From: Lachnospiraceae bacterium
Lineage (GTDB): Bacteria; Bacillota; Clostridia; Lachnospirales; Lachnospiraceae
Length of the DNA: 64,000 bases
Assembly (NCBI GenBank): GCA_014804645.1
Contig: JAAUZI010000008.1
Span: forward strand, 124,001 to 188,000
Reading direction: 5' to 3'
Notes under the pieces: generated by a model
The model's database searches: none
Seen by the model: the letters and a program-made list of their open reading frames with translations, nothing else
Told to the model about the DNA's origin: nothing
In this document: positions 41,574-48,991 of the stretch, piece after piece
Layout: each line of letters begins with the position of its first letter
Position numbering within the stretch: position 1 is the stretch's first letter
Program-made: the position numbers and the translations under genes

Positions 41574-41966
41574 ATGGCTCTGAAATATAGCAGGCAGCGG
41601 GAGCTGATTAAGGATTTTCTCCGGGAGCGGCGGGATCACCCTACGGCAGACATCGTATATAGAAATGTCCGACTGCTGAACCCCAACATCAGCCTGGGCA
41701 CGGTATACCGCAATCTGGCGCTGCTGACCGACAGAGGCGAGATCCGGCGGCTGCGGCTGGGCGACGGAACCGATCATTTTGATGCGGATATCTCCCCACA
41801 CTATCATTTTATCTGTAATAAATGCGGCTGCGTACAGGATCTGCAGATGGATGGCATGGCGGATATTCCTGACGTGGACAGCTTGCATTTCAAGGGAAAG
41901 ATCACAGGGCGAATGACCTATTTTTATGGGCTGTGCGAGCAGTGCTGCCAAAACAGCGGAGACTGA
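41574..41966 (+). CDS. perR: Fur-family peroxide regulator (PerR-like)
   Basis: About 130 residues from the ATG at 41574 (GGAG upstream). The winged helix shows SRQRELIKDFLRERRDHPTADIVYRNVRLLNPNISLGTVYRNLALL. The metal domain shows HFDADISPHYHFICNKCGCVQDL and the C-terminal CEQCCQ, so both structural-zinc Cys pairs are present. The conserved HFD...H pattern and the neighbouring rubrerythrin favour PerR over Fur or Zur. It should repress peroxide-defence genes until its iron-bound His is oxidised. The box in its promoter supports autoregulation. Confidence 0.82.
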   Translation: MALKYSRQRELIKDFLRERRDHPTADIVYRNVRLLNPNISLGTVYRNLALLTDRGEIRRLRLGDGTDHFDADISPHYHFICNKCGCVQDLQMDGMADIPDVDSLHFKGKITGRMTYFYGLCEQCCQNSGD

Positions 41967-42030
41967 CGGGAGCCTATCCCGACAGTATGTATAAGGTATC
42001 AAATATTTTATGATAAAGGAGAGAAAAAGT

Positions 42031-42570
42031 ATGAAGTATGTATGTCAGGTATGCGGTTATGTTCACGAGGGAGACAATCCTCCCGAGAAGTGCCCTCAGT
42101 GCGGCGTGGACTCCTCCAAGTTCACAGCACAGAGCGAGGAGAGGTCCTGGGCAGCCGAGCATGTGGTAGGCGTGGCACAGGGCGTCAGAGAGGATATCAT
42201 TGAGGATCTGCGCGCCAACTTTAACGGCGAGTGCTCCGAAGTCGGCATGTATCTGGCCATGGCCAGAGTGGCATTCCGCGAGGGTTATCCCGAGATCGGC
42301 ATGTATTGGGAGAAGGCTGCCTACGAAGAGGCAGAGCATGCCGCCAAGTTTGCGGAGCTGCTGGGTGAGGTAGTGACCGACTCCACCAAGAAGAACCTGG
42401 AGATGAGAGTTGCCGCTGAGAATGGCGCCACCGCAGGCAAGACCGATCTGGCCAAGAGAGCCAAGGAGCTGGGTCTGGACGCCATCCACGATACCGTACA
42501 TGAGATGGCTCGCGATGAGGCAAGACACGGCAAGGCATTTGAGGGTCTGCTCAAGAGATATTTCAGCTAA
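42031..42570 (+). CDS. Rubrerythrin, reverse type
   Basis: A 179-residue rubrerythrin with the rubredoxin-like domain first ([25 protein letters not shown], two CxxC pairs) and the ferritin-like di-iron domain after it ([42 protein letters not shown] and [18 protein letters not shown], with the E-xx-H iron ligands). It reduces hydrogen peroxide in the cytoplasm of anaerobes, with electrons from NADH and rubredoxin systems. It follows perR on the same strand. The last 75 bases are also the left copy of a direct repeat: a 3.7 kb element has integrated at the gene end, and the reading frame is intact at this junction. Confidence 0.93.
   Translation: MKYVCQVCGYVHEGDNPPEKCPQCGVDSSKFTAQSEERSWAAEHVVGVAQGVREDIIEDLRANFNGECSEVGMYLAMARVAFREGYPEIGMYWEKAAYEEAEHAAKFAELLGEVVTDSTKKNLEMRVAAENGATAGKTDLAKRAKELGLDAIHDTVHEMARDEARHGKAFEGLLKRYFS
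42496..42570 (+). repeat. Left attachment repeat (in the rubrerythrin 3' end)
   Basis: 75 bases ending with the rubrerythrin stop codon, repeated at 46187-46261 with a single difference (T at 42510, C at 46201). It marks the left end of the integrated element. Confidence 0.9.
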
Positions 42571-42603
42571 GTAGAAAGCCTTATTTTAAAGGAGTTTTGA
42601 AAC

Positions 42604-42639
42604 AAGAGGGAATGGATCAGAAATGATTCGTTCCCTCTT
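42604..42639 (+). terminator. Element-borne terminator after rubrerythrin
   Basis: AAGAGGGAA pairs with TTCCCTCTT, with further pairing inside the loop, followed by a short T-run. It replaces the native terminator separated from the gene by integration. Confidence 0.6.
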
Positions 42640-42641
42640 TG

Positions 42642-42720
42642 ATTGTCCTTTTGATGTTCTTTACCATTTAGGATAATTCAACAGTTACTATATATTGTCC
42701 TTTTTAGAAGTTGTCCCTTG
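42642..42720 (+). other. Integrase arm-type sites, left end
   Basis: ATTGTCCTTTT at 42642, TTGTCCTTTTT at 42695 and TTGTCCCTTG at 42711 repeat the word TTGTCC(T)TTT. Matching copies lie near the right end at 46043, 46054, 46097 and 46109. Repeats of this kind near both ends fit the arm-binding sites of the integrase N-terminal domain, as in Tn916. Confidence 0.55.
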
Positions 42721-42789
42721 TTACACCCCTATTCTACCCCATATATGCTCTATTTCCAAGGCTTTTTCTGTATTTCTATATCTTTAGGT

Positions 42790-42805
42790 GTACAAAATTT
42801 TGTAC
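42790..42805. promoter_or_regulatory. Perfect 16 bp palindrome upstream of the recombinase remnant
   Basis: GTACAAAATTTTGTAC lies 19 bases before the recombinase start and next to its AAAGGAG site. It may be an operator or a resolvase-type site. Confidence 0.45.
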
Positions 42806-42824
42806 TAAAGGAGATAGAAAGACT

Positions 42825-43272
42825 ATGAAAGAAGAATATGGATATTGCAGAATCAGTACACCCAAACAAAACATTGACAGACAGGGAAGAAACATCTTAA
42901 AGGGAATCAACAAATACTTGTTATCTCTTGCAAAGGAACAAATCAGAATCGCTTTGAGCAAGCAAAAAAGAGGTTTTAGACCCGCACCAGAGGACTTCCA
43001 AGGGAATCAAAACCGCAAAGCTGAATGGAAAGCAGATAGGCAGAATCAAAGGTAATAAATACACCACCAAAAAAGAAACTGCTGCCAAAGAGATCATTTT
43101 GAAGAACAGCAATGATTTTAATGGCACTAACACAGATTCAGAAGTTATCAAAATAGCAGGCATTTCCAGAAATTCTTACTACAAATACAAAGCAGAATTG
43201 AAACAAGCAGTAGGAAATCATGATCCTACTGCTTTATATCAATTGCCTATCATATCTTGTGCAGTGTTATAA
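42825..43272 (+). pseudogene. Serine recombinase remnant (deleted and frameshifted)
   Basis: The N-terminus reads YGYCRISTPKQNIDRQGRNI, the start of a small serine resolvase with its catalytic Ser, from an ATG with AAAGGAG. After about 25 residues the sequence jumps and drifts out of frame. In another frame it continues as TAKLNGKQIGRIKGNKYTTKKETAAKEIIL and IKIAGISRNSYYKYKAELKQ, the helix-turn-helix end of the same kind of protein. Most of the catalytic domain is missing, so it cannot be active. Confidence 0.75.
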
Positions 43273-43580
43273 TTTTTATAGCACTGATTACACATATTTT
43301 TCCATTTTATACTCTTTGCGTCTGATGATGTATTATCAAATGTTCTTCCACATACTTGACACTTTACTTGATGCTGTTCATTTACAGCATTTGGATTATA
43401 TGGTTTATATGCACATGCACAAATAATAACTATAAAACCACATATAATTGCTGCAATAGCAAAATATATTGCAGTAGACGGTAAATTATAAAAACATTTT
43501 AAATCTGAAAATAACATTCCCCAAAATGTTACTGCACCCAAACACACTAATATTATACCTATTAATATTCCTATATTCAT
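43239..43580 (-). CDS. Small membrane protein with zinc ribbon
   Basis: 113 residues. Two hydrophobic segments (about 3-22 and 38-57) are followed by a Cys-rich tail with KCQVCGRTF and MCNQCYKNY, a CxxC/CxxC zinc ribbon. No family is recognised. The C-terminal coding region overlaps the end of the recombinase remnant on the other strand. It is the last of three small reverse-strand ORFs that begin at the promoter near 44130 and may be their operon partner. Confidence 0.55.
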   Translation of the reverse strand: MNIGILIGIILVCLGAVTFWGMLFSDLKCFYNLPSTAIYFAIAAIICGFIVIICACAYKPYNPNAVNEQHQVKCQVCGRTFDNTSSDAKSIKWKNMCNQCYKNYNTAQDMIGN

Positions 43581-43603
43581 ATCTTGACATTATCCTCTCC
43601 TAT

Positions 43604-43638
43604 TCTGTTTTAAACTTTGGCATTTCTTTTGGTGCAAC
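43604..43638. repeat. Degenerate partial copy of the Ada-like ORF segment
   Basis: 35 bases matching 43990-44024 with five differences. On the reverse strand it encodes PKEMPKFKTE followed by a stop, compared with PKEMPRFKTEDEA in the intact ORF, so it is a broken duplicate. Confidence 0.6.
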
Positions 43639-43665
43639 ATTTCACATTTACATGTATTTCATTTG

Positions 43666-43863
43666 TTATAAAGCAGATTTCAATAACTTTATTAACTCTG
43701 GACTTAAATTTGAATTTCTTTCCAATGATTTTACGCTCTCTTCGTAAACTTGCCTTTGGTTTTTATATCCCTCAATTTTTACATTTCTACATCCACAAAA
43801 GGGGCAACAATTTGCTGTAGATGACACTTGTTTCCCGCAATCGGGGCAAAGATGCAAAGCCAT
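43666..43863 (-). CDS. Small zinc-ribbon protein
   Basis: A 65-residue protein with LCPDCGKQVSSTANCCPFCGC at the start, a zinc-ribbon of the CxxC-CxxC type, and a charged helical tail. The AAGGAGGG site is strong. No specific family is recognised. Confidence 0.7.
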   Translation of the reverse strand: MALHLCPDCGKQVSSTANCCPFCGCRNVKIEGYKNQRQVYEESVKSLERNSNLSPELIKLLKSAL

Positions 43864-43922
43864 GATAACCCTCCTTCCTTGTTTGCTGTGATGATGCTAC
43901 TTATATCCTATGCGCCTCCCCA

Positions 43923-44099
43923 TTATTGTTCTTTAAAACACAACTTACAATATTGCATATACCTTTGTGCATATGCTATTGCTTCATCTTCTGTTTTGAA
44001 TCTTGGCATTTCTTTTGGCACAACTTTTGAATGGCAACAGCCCCCTATTTTATGAAGTGTATTTCGATTAGTATTTATAAAATATCTATCCATAACCAT
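43923..44099 (-). CDS. 58-residue Ada-like Cys/His protein
   Basis: An ORF below the usual length cut-off: it starts at an ATG overlapped by AAGGAGAGGA and has the pattern NTLHKIGGCCHSKVVPKE, then FKTEDEAIAYAQRYMQYCKLC. The spacing of His-x-x-x-Cys and the terminal CxxC, with FxTxxEA between, resembles the metal-binding Ada/Cys-His motif seen in small Firmicutes proteins. It is the first gene after the reverse promoter near 44130. A partial, broken copy lies at 43604. Confidence 0.55.
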   Translation of the reverse strand: MVMDRYFINTNRNTLHKIGGCCHSKVVPKEMPRFKTEDEAIAYAQRYMQYCKLCFKEQ

Positions 44100-44126
44100 T
44101 CCTCTCCTTTCTTCTTGTATAGTTTT

Positions 44127-44155
44127 ATTTTAGAGTTTATAACTCTATTTGTCAA
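44127..44155 (-). promoter_or_regulatory. Reverse promoter with an embedded operator
   Basis: On the reverse strand TTGACA (44150-44155) and TAAAAT (44127-44132) have a 17-base spacer. The palindrome AGAGTTTATAACTCT (44132-44146) fills the spacer. A repressor bound there would block RNA polymerase. The divergent XRE regulator starts 55 bases away and is the natural candidate. Confidence 0.7.
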
Positions 44156-44200
44156 GAGTTATCCTCTTATCACTTATACTATTTCAGAGGTGAACAATCC

Positions 44201-44425
44201 ATGAAATACAATGAGCGGATAAGGGAAATAAGAGAAGATTCTTCTCTAACCCAACAAAAAGTTGCTGACCTGCTGCACATAGGGCAAAGGACATATGCAG
44301 ATTATGAAAGCGGCAAAACAAGAATCCCTGTTGACAATCTCTTGATTCTTGCCAAATTTTACAATGTGTCTATGGACTACATCACAGGAGCAAGCAACAT
44401 TAAATCAGAATATCCAAAAGTATAG
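44201..44425 (+). CDS. XRE-family helix-turn-helix regulator
   Basis: A 74-residue Cro/CI-type protein, essentially one HTH_3 domain: IREIREDSSLTQQKVADLLHIGQRTYADYESGKTRIPVDNLLILAKFYNVSMDYITG. It has no extra dimerisation domain. It is divergent from the small-ORF operon, whose promoter contains a perfect 6-3-6 palindrome, and probably represses it. Confidence 0.88.
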   Translation: MKYNERIREIREDSSLTQQKVADLLHIGQRTYADYESGKTRIPVDNLLILAKFYNVSMDYITGASNIKSEYPKV

Positions 44426-44466
44426 GCAACAGCATTTCTATTTCTATAATGCCGTTGCCTATTGCA

Positions 44467-44697
44467 TTATTGTTTCTTTGCATTTTCTGCTATGTATAAA
44501 TCCATTTTACTGATAGCCGCCTTTATTTCCTCTTGTAAGGCTTGTAAATAGTATTTTGTACTGTTGGCAATCAATTTAGCTTCTGCCTGTTCTTTGCCTG
44601 TATATGCGACTTCTGCGGCCTTTAAAAGACATAACAGGGATTCTTGATTATACTCTACCTCTAAAAACTCTCTCATAATTGAATATAGTTCTTCCAT
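44467..44697 (-). CDS. Hypothetical 76-residue helical protein
   Basis: A mostly helical, acidic protein (MEELYSIMREFLEVEYNQES ... KYYLQALQEEIKAAISKMDL). No family is recognised. It lies just downstream of the integrase on the same strand, beyond a long hairpin. Small helical proteins near integrases are sometimes excisionase-like, but the basic character expected of Xis is missing, so no function is proposed. Confidence 0.5.
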   Translation of the reverse strand: MEELYSIMREFLEVEYNQESLLCLLKAAEVAYTGKEQAEAKLIANSTKYYLQALQEEIKAAISKMDLYIAENAKKQ

Positions 44698-44721
44698 TTT
44701 CTTAATCTCCCTTCTTGAAGA

Positions 44722-44787
44722 ATAGGGAGAAAATTTTTAATATCATCTTGTAAATAATGGTTCAACAAAATTTCTCCCTATTTTTTT
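44722..44787. terminator. Long hairpin between integrase and the 76-residue ORF
   Basis: ATAGGGAGAAAATTTT pairs with AAAATTTCTCCCTAT (one base offset) around a 36-base loop, with seven T residues on the forward strand. It may act as a terminator for either direction. Confidence 0.5.
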
Positions 44788-44802
44788 AGTGACTGTATAC
44801 AA

Positions 44803-46023
44803 TTACATCTTTTCGAGGTTCTTCATCAATTCATCAATGCCCATTTTAGAAATTGCAACATAGTATTTATGTGTAACATTGCTATTAGCGTGCCCCATTT
44901 GATTGCACAATAGAAATTCTGGTGTATTTAAGGCAGCTAAATTTGTTCCATAGGTATGCCTTAAATAATGGTATTTAAAGGATATATTGTGTTTGCCTTG
45001 CAAAGTTCTGGAATGGTATTTCATGGAATTTACTGTCTGTATCTTGCCATTAGGTAAGGAATTAACCAATTCAAGAGAAGAAATCATATTTCCATCCAAA
45101 TCCTGTATAAATGTCTGGTTCTGCTGCCTTTGTAAAGCTAATTCTTTTTTGTCCTTCTCCTGCTGCCGCTTTAGCTTTTTAAAGTAGTCTTTCAATTTGT
45201 TGCACATATAGATTTTTCTTCTTGCGTTTCTGGTTTTCAGAGAAACTAACTTTATCAATCCTTCTTGATACTGCATTTGTCTGTCTATTGTGATAACGCC
45301 GCTTTTCAAATCTACATTAGACCACTTCAAGCCATAACATTCATTGATACGCAAACCGCAATATTTCCCCAACATATAAGCTGTTTCGGCATTAGTACCG
45401 CTGAAATAGCTGTCTAATTGCTCTATCTCCTTATCATCAAAAGAAACAATGTCTAAATCATCATCAATTTTCAGTTTCGGCATATGTATTTTAGTATCTT
45501 TGTTTACACATAATTTGTTGTAGGAATCCACATCAATATAATTTCTGGAATATGCCTGTCCAAATATCAGATAGAACATTTTCAAAAAAGATTCTGTATA
45601 GGAATATGCTCTATTGTCTGTGTAATACAATTCTTCCAGATAATCTTGTATTTCCGCAACTGTTATTTCATCAATGTATCTTTCTCCAAAGCGTTCCTTA
45701 ATATGGTTGTTCCATAAAGAATCTTGCTTTTTGATAGTTGCATAGGCTTTTCCGCTCCTACCTTTCTCACAGTATTCTTGATATACTTCTGTTACAGTAT
45801 GCCTTATAATCTGCTTTTGTGGCGGCAACTGGATTTTAGCTTGCTCTTGCGCTAATGCTATACTTCTTGCCTTTACTGCCTGTTTTTGCGTCTTGTAGGG
45901 ATTGCCTAATTCGTCTTTTACTCTCTTTTGCGCTTTCTTCTTTCCATTTACTGTAAGTACAAAACGATAACCCCAATACCCATTGTCTAACTGATATACT
46001 CCTGCTGCCTGTTGTTCTGCCAT
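44803..46023 (-). CDS. Tn916-like tyrosine integrase
   Basis: A 406-residue integrase. The N-terminal arm-binding domain (DNGYWGYRFVLTVNGKKKAQKRVKDELGNPYKTQKQAVKAR) is followed by a core-binding SAM-like domain (about 70-165). The catalytic domain has the Arg of LGKYCGLRINECYGLKWSN, the His-x-x-Arg of YHYLRHTYGTNLAAL and the His and Tyr of MGHANSNVTHKYYVA. All catalytic residues are present and the length is normal, so it should be active. It is transcribed inward from the right end of the element. The 75 bp repeats are its probable product. Confidence 0.9.
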   Translation of the reverse strand: MAEQQAAGVYQLDNGYWGYRFVLTVNGKKKAQKRVKDELGNPYKTQKQAVKARSIALAQEQAKIQLPPQKQIIRHTVTEVYQEYCEKGRSGKAYATIKKQDSLWNNHIKERFGERYIDEITVAEIQDYLEELYYTDNRAYSYTESFLKMFYLIFGQAYSRNYIDVDSYNKLCVNKDTKIHMPKLKIDDDLDIVSFDDKEIEQLDSYFSGTNAETAYMLGKYCGLRINECYGLKWSNVDLKSGVITIDRQMQYQEGLIKLVSLKTRNARRKIYMCNKLKDYFKKLKRQQEKDKKELALQRQQNQTFIQDLDGNMISSLELVNSLPNGKIQTVNSMKYHSRTLQGKHNISFKYHYLRHTYGTNLAALNTPEFLLCNQMGHANSNVTHKYYVAISKMGIDELMKNLEKM

Positions 46024-46042
46024 GATAAAACCTCCTTAGAAA

Positions 46043-46118
46043 TTGTCCTTTTGTTGTCCTAACTTCTAAAGAGGTTGTTTATAGTTGTTGTTTAGATTGT
46101 CCTAAATGTTGTCCTTTT
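46043..46118 (+). other. Integrase arm-type sites, right end
   Basis: TTGTCCTTTT at 46043 and 46109, and TTGTCCTAA at 46054 and 46097, arranged as two pairs between the integrase start and the right repeat. They match the words at the left end of the element. Confidence 0.6.
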
Positions 46119-46186
46119 CTCTTGACGCAAACCCTTGTAAATGCTACTATATCTACAGATCGAGGAGCGGCAAATCCTTATGCCCT

Positions 46187-46261
46187 GTACATGAGATGGC
46201 CCGCGATGAGGCAAGACACGGCAAGGCATTTGAGGGTCTGCTCAAGAGATATTTCAGCTAA
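46187..46261 (+). repeat. Right attachment repeat
   Basis: A 75-base copy of the rubrerythrin gene end including its stop codon, identical to 42496-42570 except one base. It is the other boundary of the element and lacks the rest of the gene. Confidence 0.9.
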
Positions 46262-46281
46262 CATAAAAATCTTGTAACGCC

Positions 46282-46325
46282 ATAGGGGATATGTTATCAT
46301 GATAGTAACATATCCCCTATTTTTT
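46282..46325 (+). terminator. Original rubrerythrin terminator, displaced
   Basis: ATAGGGGATATGTTA pairs with TAACATATCCCCTAT, followed by six T residues. It sits 20 bases after the right repeat, where the rubrerythrin gene would have ended before integration. Confidence 0.85.
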
Positions 46326-46353
46326 AAACATAATCCGTTTATAGGAGAGAGAC

Positions 46354-46659
46354 ATGAACGACTACACAAATACCAAAATCGCGGCAAACTATTTCCGAGG
46401 CGCAGAGGCAGTGGGCGGCCATATATTTTTTGACGAGAGCGGTATGACCTTTAAGTCCCACTCTTTCAATATTCAGACCGGAGAAACAAGAATCGCATAT
46501 AGAGATATTGTCAAAGTCTCCAAGCGTAACACTCTGGGCATTGTCCCCAATGGAATTTCTGTTTTTGACAGAAATGGTTTTGAGCACAAATTTGTCATTT
46601 GGCACAGGGAGCAGGTCCTCCAGTTCCTACAGAGCAGAATGCATCAAAGGACGGAGTAA
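46354..46659 (+). CDS. Small PH/GRAM-like domain protein
   Basis: 101 residues of beta-rich pattern: AANYFRGAEAVGGHIFFDESGMTFKSHSFNIQTGETRIAYRDIVKVSKRNTLGIVPNGISVFDRNGFEHKFVIWHREQVLQFLQ. The order of strands, the YRDI turn and the terminal helix fit a GRAM or bacterial PH domain. Such domains bind lipids or proteins; no partner is evident. It has a GGAGAGAG site and overlaps the convergent P-loop gene by 16 bases. Confidence 0.65.
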   Translation: MNDYTNTKIAANYFRGAEAVGGHIFFDESGMTFKSHSFNIQTGETRIAYRDIVKVSKRNTLGIVPNGISVFDRNGFEHKFVIWHREQVLQFLQSRMHQRTE

Positions 46660-47420
46660 GGCCCCTCCTTGGCGGGAAGAATCCTGGCCCTGTCCCCTAC
46701 GATCTCTCGCACAATGCGCAGTTCTACCCGCTGCCTGTGCCGCAGATGGGAGATCAGGTCCTCAAACTCCCCATATCCATGGCGCTTTCCATAGGGCGAG
46801 TTTACCAGGTATTCCATCATCAGCGGATACCACAGCTGGTTACCCTGATCGTCAGACCTCTCCCTCTGTATGATTCTGATGTTTTCCGCAATTTTGTCAC
46901 TGTACAGATACAGCAGCCTGAAATGCTCTCTGGGCATAACGGCGTACAGTCTGCGGTAAAAGTCCAGAATCTCCTCGTCGCTCAGCTGGTGAAACAGAAT
47001 CAAATCCTCCACAATGTTCTGCAGAAAGGCACATTCAAACAGATAACCACTGCCGTGAAACCTCTCATATCGCTCAAATACTATCCTCTCCAGTTCCTCC
47101 AGACTTCTTCTGCCGTTGTATATCTCGTACTGCTCCAAATCCCTGTGAAAACCTGGAATATCCGTGATAATTCTGGTGTAGGTGACGATATAGTGTTCGC
47201 CTTCCCGAAACGTATTTGCCTCTATCTGACTGCGGATGGCTTTGTACCTCTCCAGCACGCCGCCATACTGTTCACTGTCCATCCATGCGCACCAGGCCAG
47301 CTCCACCGGCGAATAATCCCCCTCCCGGCACACCCGGTACTCCGGTCTTTTTCCGGCTAACTCTTGCAGCAGGGTGGACTTGCCCATTCCCTGTATTCCC
47401 TCAATAAAATAATTGTCCAT
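46644..47420 (-). CDS. P-loop NTPase/kinase-like protein
   Basis: About 258 residues from the ATG at 47420 (AGGAGGG upstream). Walker A is at the very start (DNYFIEGIQGMGKSTLLQEL), which fits a small kinase of the thymidylate or deoxynucleoside kinase fold, and a lid-like region contains ERSDDQGNQLWYPLMMEYL. The specific family is not clear, and no substrate is named. It lies 4 bases downstream of the ABC-F gene on the same strand, so both are co-transcribed. Confidence 0.65.
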   Translation of the reverse strand: MDNYFIEGIQGMGKSTLLQELAGKRPEYRVCREGDYSPVELAWCAWMDSEQYGGVLERYKAIRSQIEANTFREGEHYIVTYTRIITDIPGFHRDLEQYEIYNGRRSLEELERIVFERYERFHGSGYLFECAFLQNIVEDLILFHQLSDEEILDFYRRLYAVMPREHFRLLYLYSDKIAENIRIIQRERSDDQGNQLWYPLMMEYLVNSPYGKRHGYGEFEDLISHLRHRQRVELRIVREIVGDRARILPAKEGPYSVL

Positions 47421-47424
47421 GATT

Positions 47425-48963
47425 TCACAACCCTCCTGCCAGTACAACAGTTTCCGTAGCTATCCTGTCTCGAAATCTGCCGTCATGCTCCACAAACAGC
47501 ATGGTCGGCTTATAATCCAGAATCAGTTTCTCTATCTGCATTCTGGAAAAGACATCCACATAATTCAGCGGCTCGTCCCACACATACAAATGCGCCGGAG
47601 CGAGAAGGCTGGCAGCTAACAGCACCTTCTTTTTCTGGCCTTCGGAATATTCTTCCATGCCTTTCAGAAACTGGCTGCGCTCCATATCCAGCTGCCGGAG
47701 TATGGCACAAAACAGACTCTCTTTAAGATTATGCTCCCTGCAGAAAGCGGATATGCCGCCGCGGAGCGTGGAGGTATCCTGATTTACATAGGAGATAACC
47801 AGCCCGGCGGCTGTCTCACACACGCCCTCCTCACGGACAGGCAGATTCCTGTCCGCCGTACCCGCTTTTTCCAATACCATTTTCAGCAGCGTTGACTTTC
47901 CACACCCATTGCTGCCATGTATGGCAATCCTCTGCCCCTGCTGCACTGAGAATGTCAGCCCCTCAAAAAGCATGTCTTCCGCACCTCTGTATCCCAGCCC
48001 ATAGTCCCGCACATTTACAAGAGTTTTCTTGTGATGCTCCAGCGGCATGAGTTTCAACTCCTCCGGCTGCTCCAAATCCGCCAACAAGCCCTCCTTTTCC
48101 TCTATCTCCCGGTGAATCCTCCTCTCCATCTGCTTGACCCGGCTCTGCATCTTCTTGGTCTTAGCGCCTAAAAACGCTCTGGTATCTTTGGATCGGTCAT
48201 GCTCCTCTATGGGGTCAAACCCGATCTTCGTATTTTCATTCTTATTGGCCCACCGAGTAGTGCGTTCCGCCGCCTGTTTCAGTTTGCCAATCTCCCTGAG
48301 ATGTTTTTCATTCTCCGCTTGGACGAACCGATCCCTCCGCTCCTTATTCTCCTGCCAGGTGGAGAAATTACCTCTTTGCAGTTCAATGGTTTTTCGGTTC
48401 AGCACCAGCACATGGTCCACACAGCAATCCAGCAGATCGCGATCGTGAGATACGAGAATGAAACCCTTTTTAGACGCCAGATAACGCTTTACGACCTCTC
48501 GGGAAGCCTGATCAAGATGATTGGTGGGTTCATCGATCAGCAGAAAATCATTCTCCCCGGAAAACAGAACCGCCAACAAGATTTTGGTACATTCCCCGGG
48601 ACTCAGCTCAGAAAAGGGTCTGTACAGAATCTCCGCCTCCTCGCCCAGCAGCTCCAGCTCACGCATCACACGCCACAGCTCGCATCCGGCCTTCAGCTCC
48701 TCTGCGAACTCCGCCGCAGGGAGCGGCATCTGTTTCCCGGTAACAGTGTAGGGAAAATAGTCAAACACTGTAGAGGCGCTTATGACTCCCTGACAGGGGT
48801 ATTTTCCCTGCAGCAGCCGCAGAAAGGTGGTCTTGCCTTTCCCATTGCGCCCTATCAGACCCAGTTTCCAGTCCGTATCCACAGAAAAAGAAACATCCTC
48901 AAAAATATTGTCAAAACTGCCCTCATAGGCAAAGGTCAGATGACTGACATTGATTTGCGCCAT
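47425..48963 (-). CDS. ABC-F protein, Lsa/Vga-like (ribosome protection type)
   Basis: About 512 residues from the ATG at 48963 (GGAGGAAT upstream). Two ATPase domains and no membrane helices: IGRNGKGKTTFLRLL and FLLIDEPTNHLDQAS in the first, HGSNGCGKSTLLKMV and LYVWDEPLNYVDVFS in the second. An interdomain linker rich in Arg and Lys (about 230-310) forms the arm that reaches the peptidyl-transferase centre. Sequence wording and length fit Lsa/MsrC-type proteins that dislodge lincosamides, pleuromutilins or streptogramins; actual resistance is not shown. The long leader with a tiny ORF and a terminator supports drug-induced attenuation. Confidence 0.82.
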   Translation of the reverse strand: MAQINVSHLTFAYEGSFDNIFEDVSFSVDTDWKLGLIGRNGKGKTTFLRLLQGKYPCQGVISASTVFDYFPYTVTGKQMPLPAAEFAEELKAGCELWRVMRELELLGEEAEILYRPFSELSPGECTKILLAVLFSGENDFLLIDEPTNHLDQASREVVKRYLASKKGFILVSHDRDLLDCCVDHVLVLNRKTIELQRGNFSTWQENKERRDRFVQAENEKHLREIGKLKQAAERTTRWANKNENTKIGFDPIEEHDRSKDTRAFLGAKTKKMQSRVKQMERRIHREIEEKEGLLADLEQPEELKLMPLEHHKKTLVNVRDYGLGYRGAEDMLFEGLTFSVQQGQRIAIHGSNGCGKSTLLKMVLEKAGTADRNLPVREEGVCETAAGLVISYVNQDTSTLRGGISAFCREHNLKESLFCAILRQLDMERSQFLKGMEEYSEGQKKKVLLAASLLAPAHLYVWDEPLNYVDVFSRMQIEKLILDYKPTMLFVEHDGRFRDRIATETVVLAGGL

Positions 48964-48991
48964 ATACATTCCTCCATTCAGGATTCCAGGT

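Larger units (their letters stand above)
42496..46261. mobile_element. Mini integrative element inserted in the rubrerythrin gene end
   Basis: A 3.69 kb unit lies between two copies of a 75 bp rubrerythrin 3' end. It carries a Tn916-like tyrosine integrase reading inward from the right end, an XRE regulator, four small ORFs (one an Ada-like Cys/His ORF and two zinc-ribbon ORFs), and a ruined serine recombinase. No replication, relaxase or conjugation gene is present, so it could move only with integrase and outside help. Base composition is visibly more AT-rich than on either side. The repeat at the left end regenerates the full rubrerythrin frame, and the original gene terminator now sits beyond the right repeat. 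Confidence 0.85.

Noticed and set aside
42496..46261. Element as a conjugative transposon (ICE)
   Set aside because: It has a Tn916-like integrase but no relaxase, type IV coupling or secretion genes and no replication gene.
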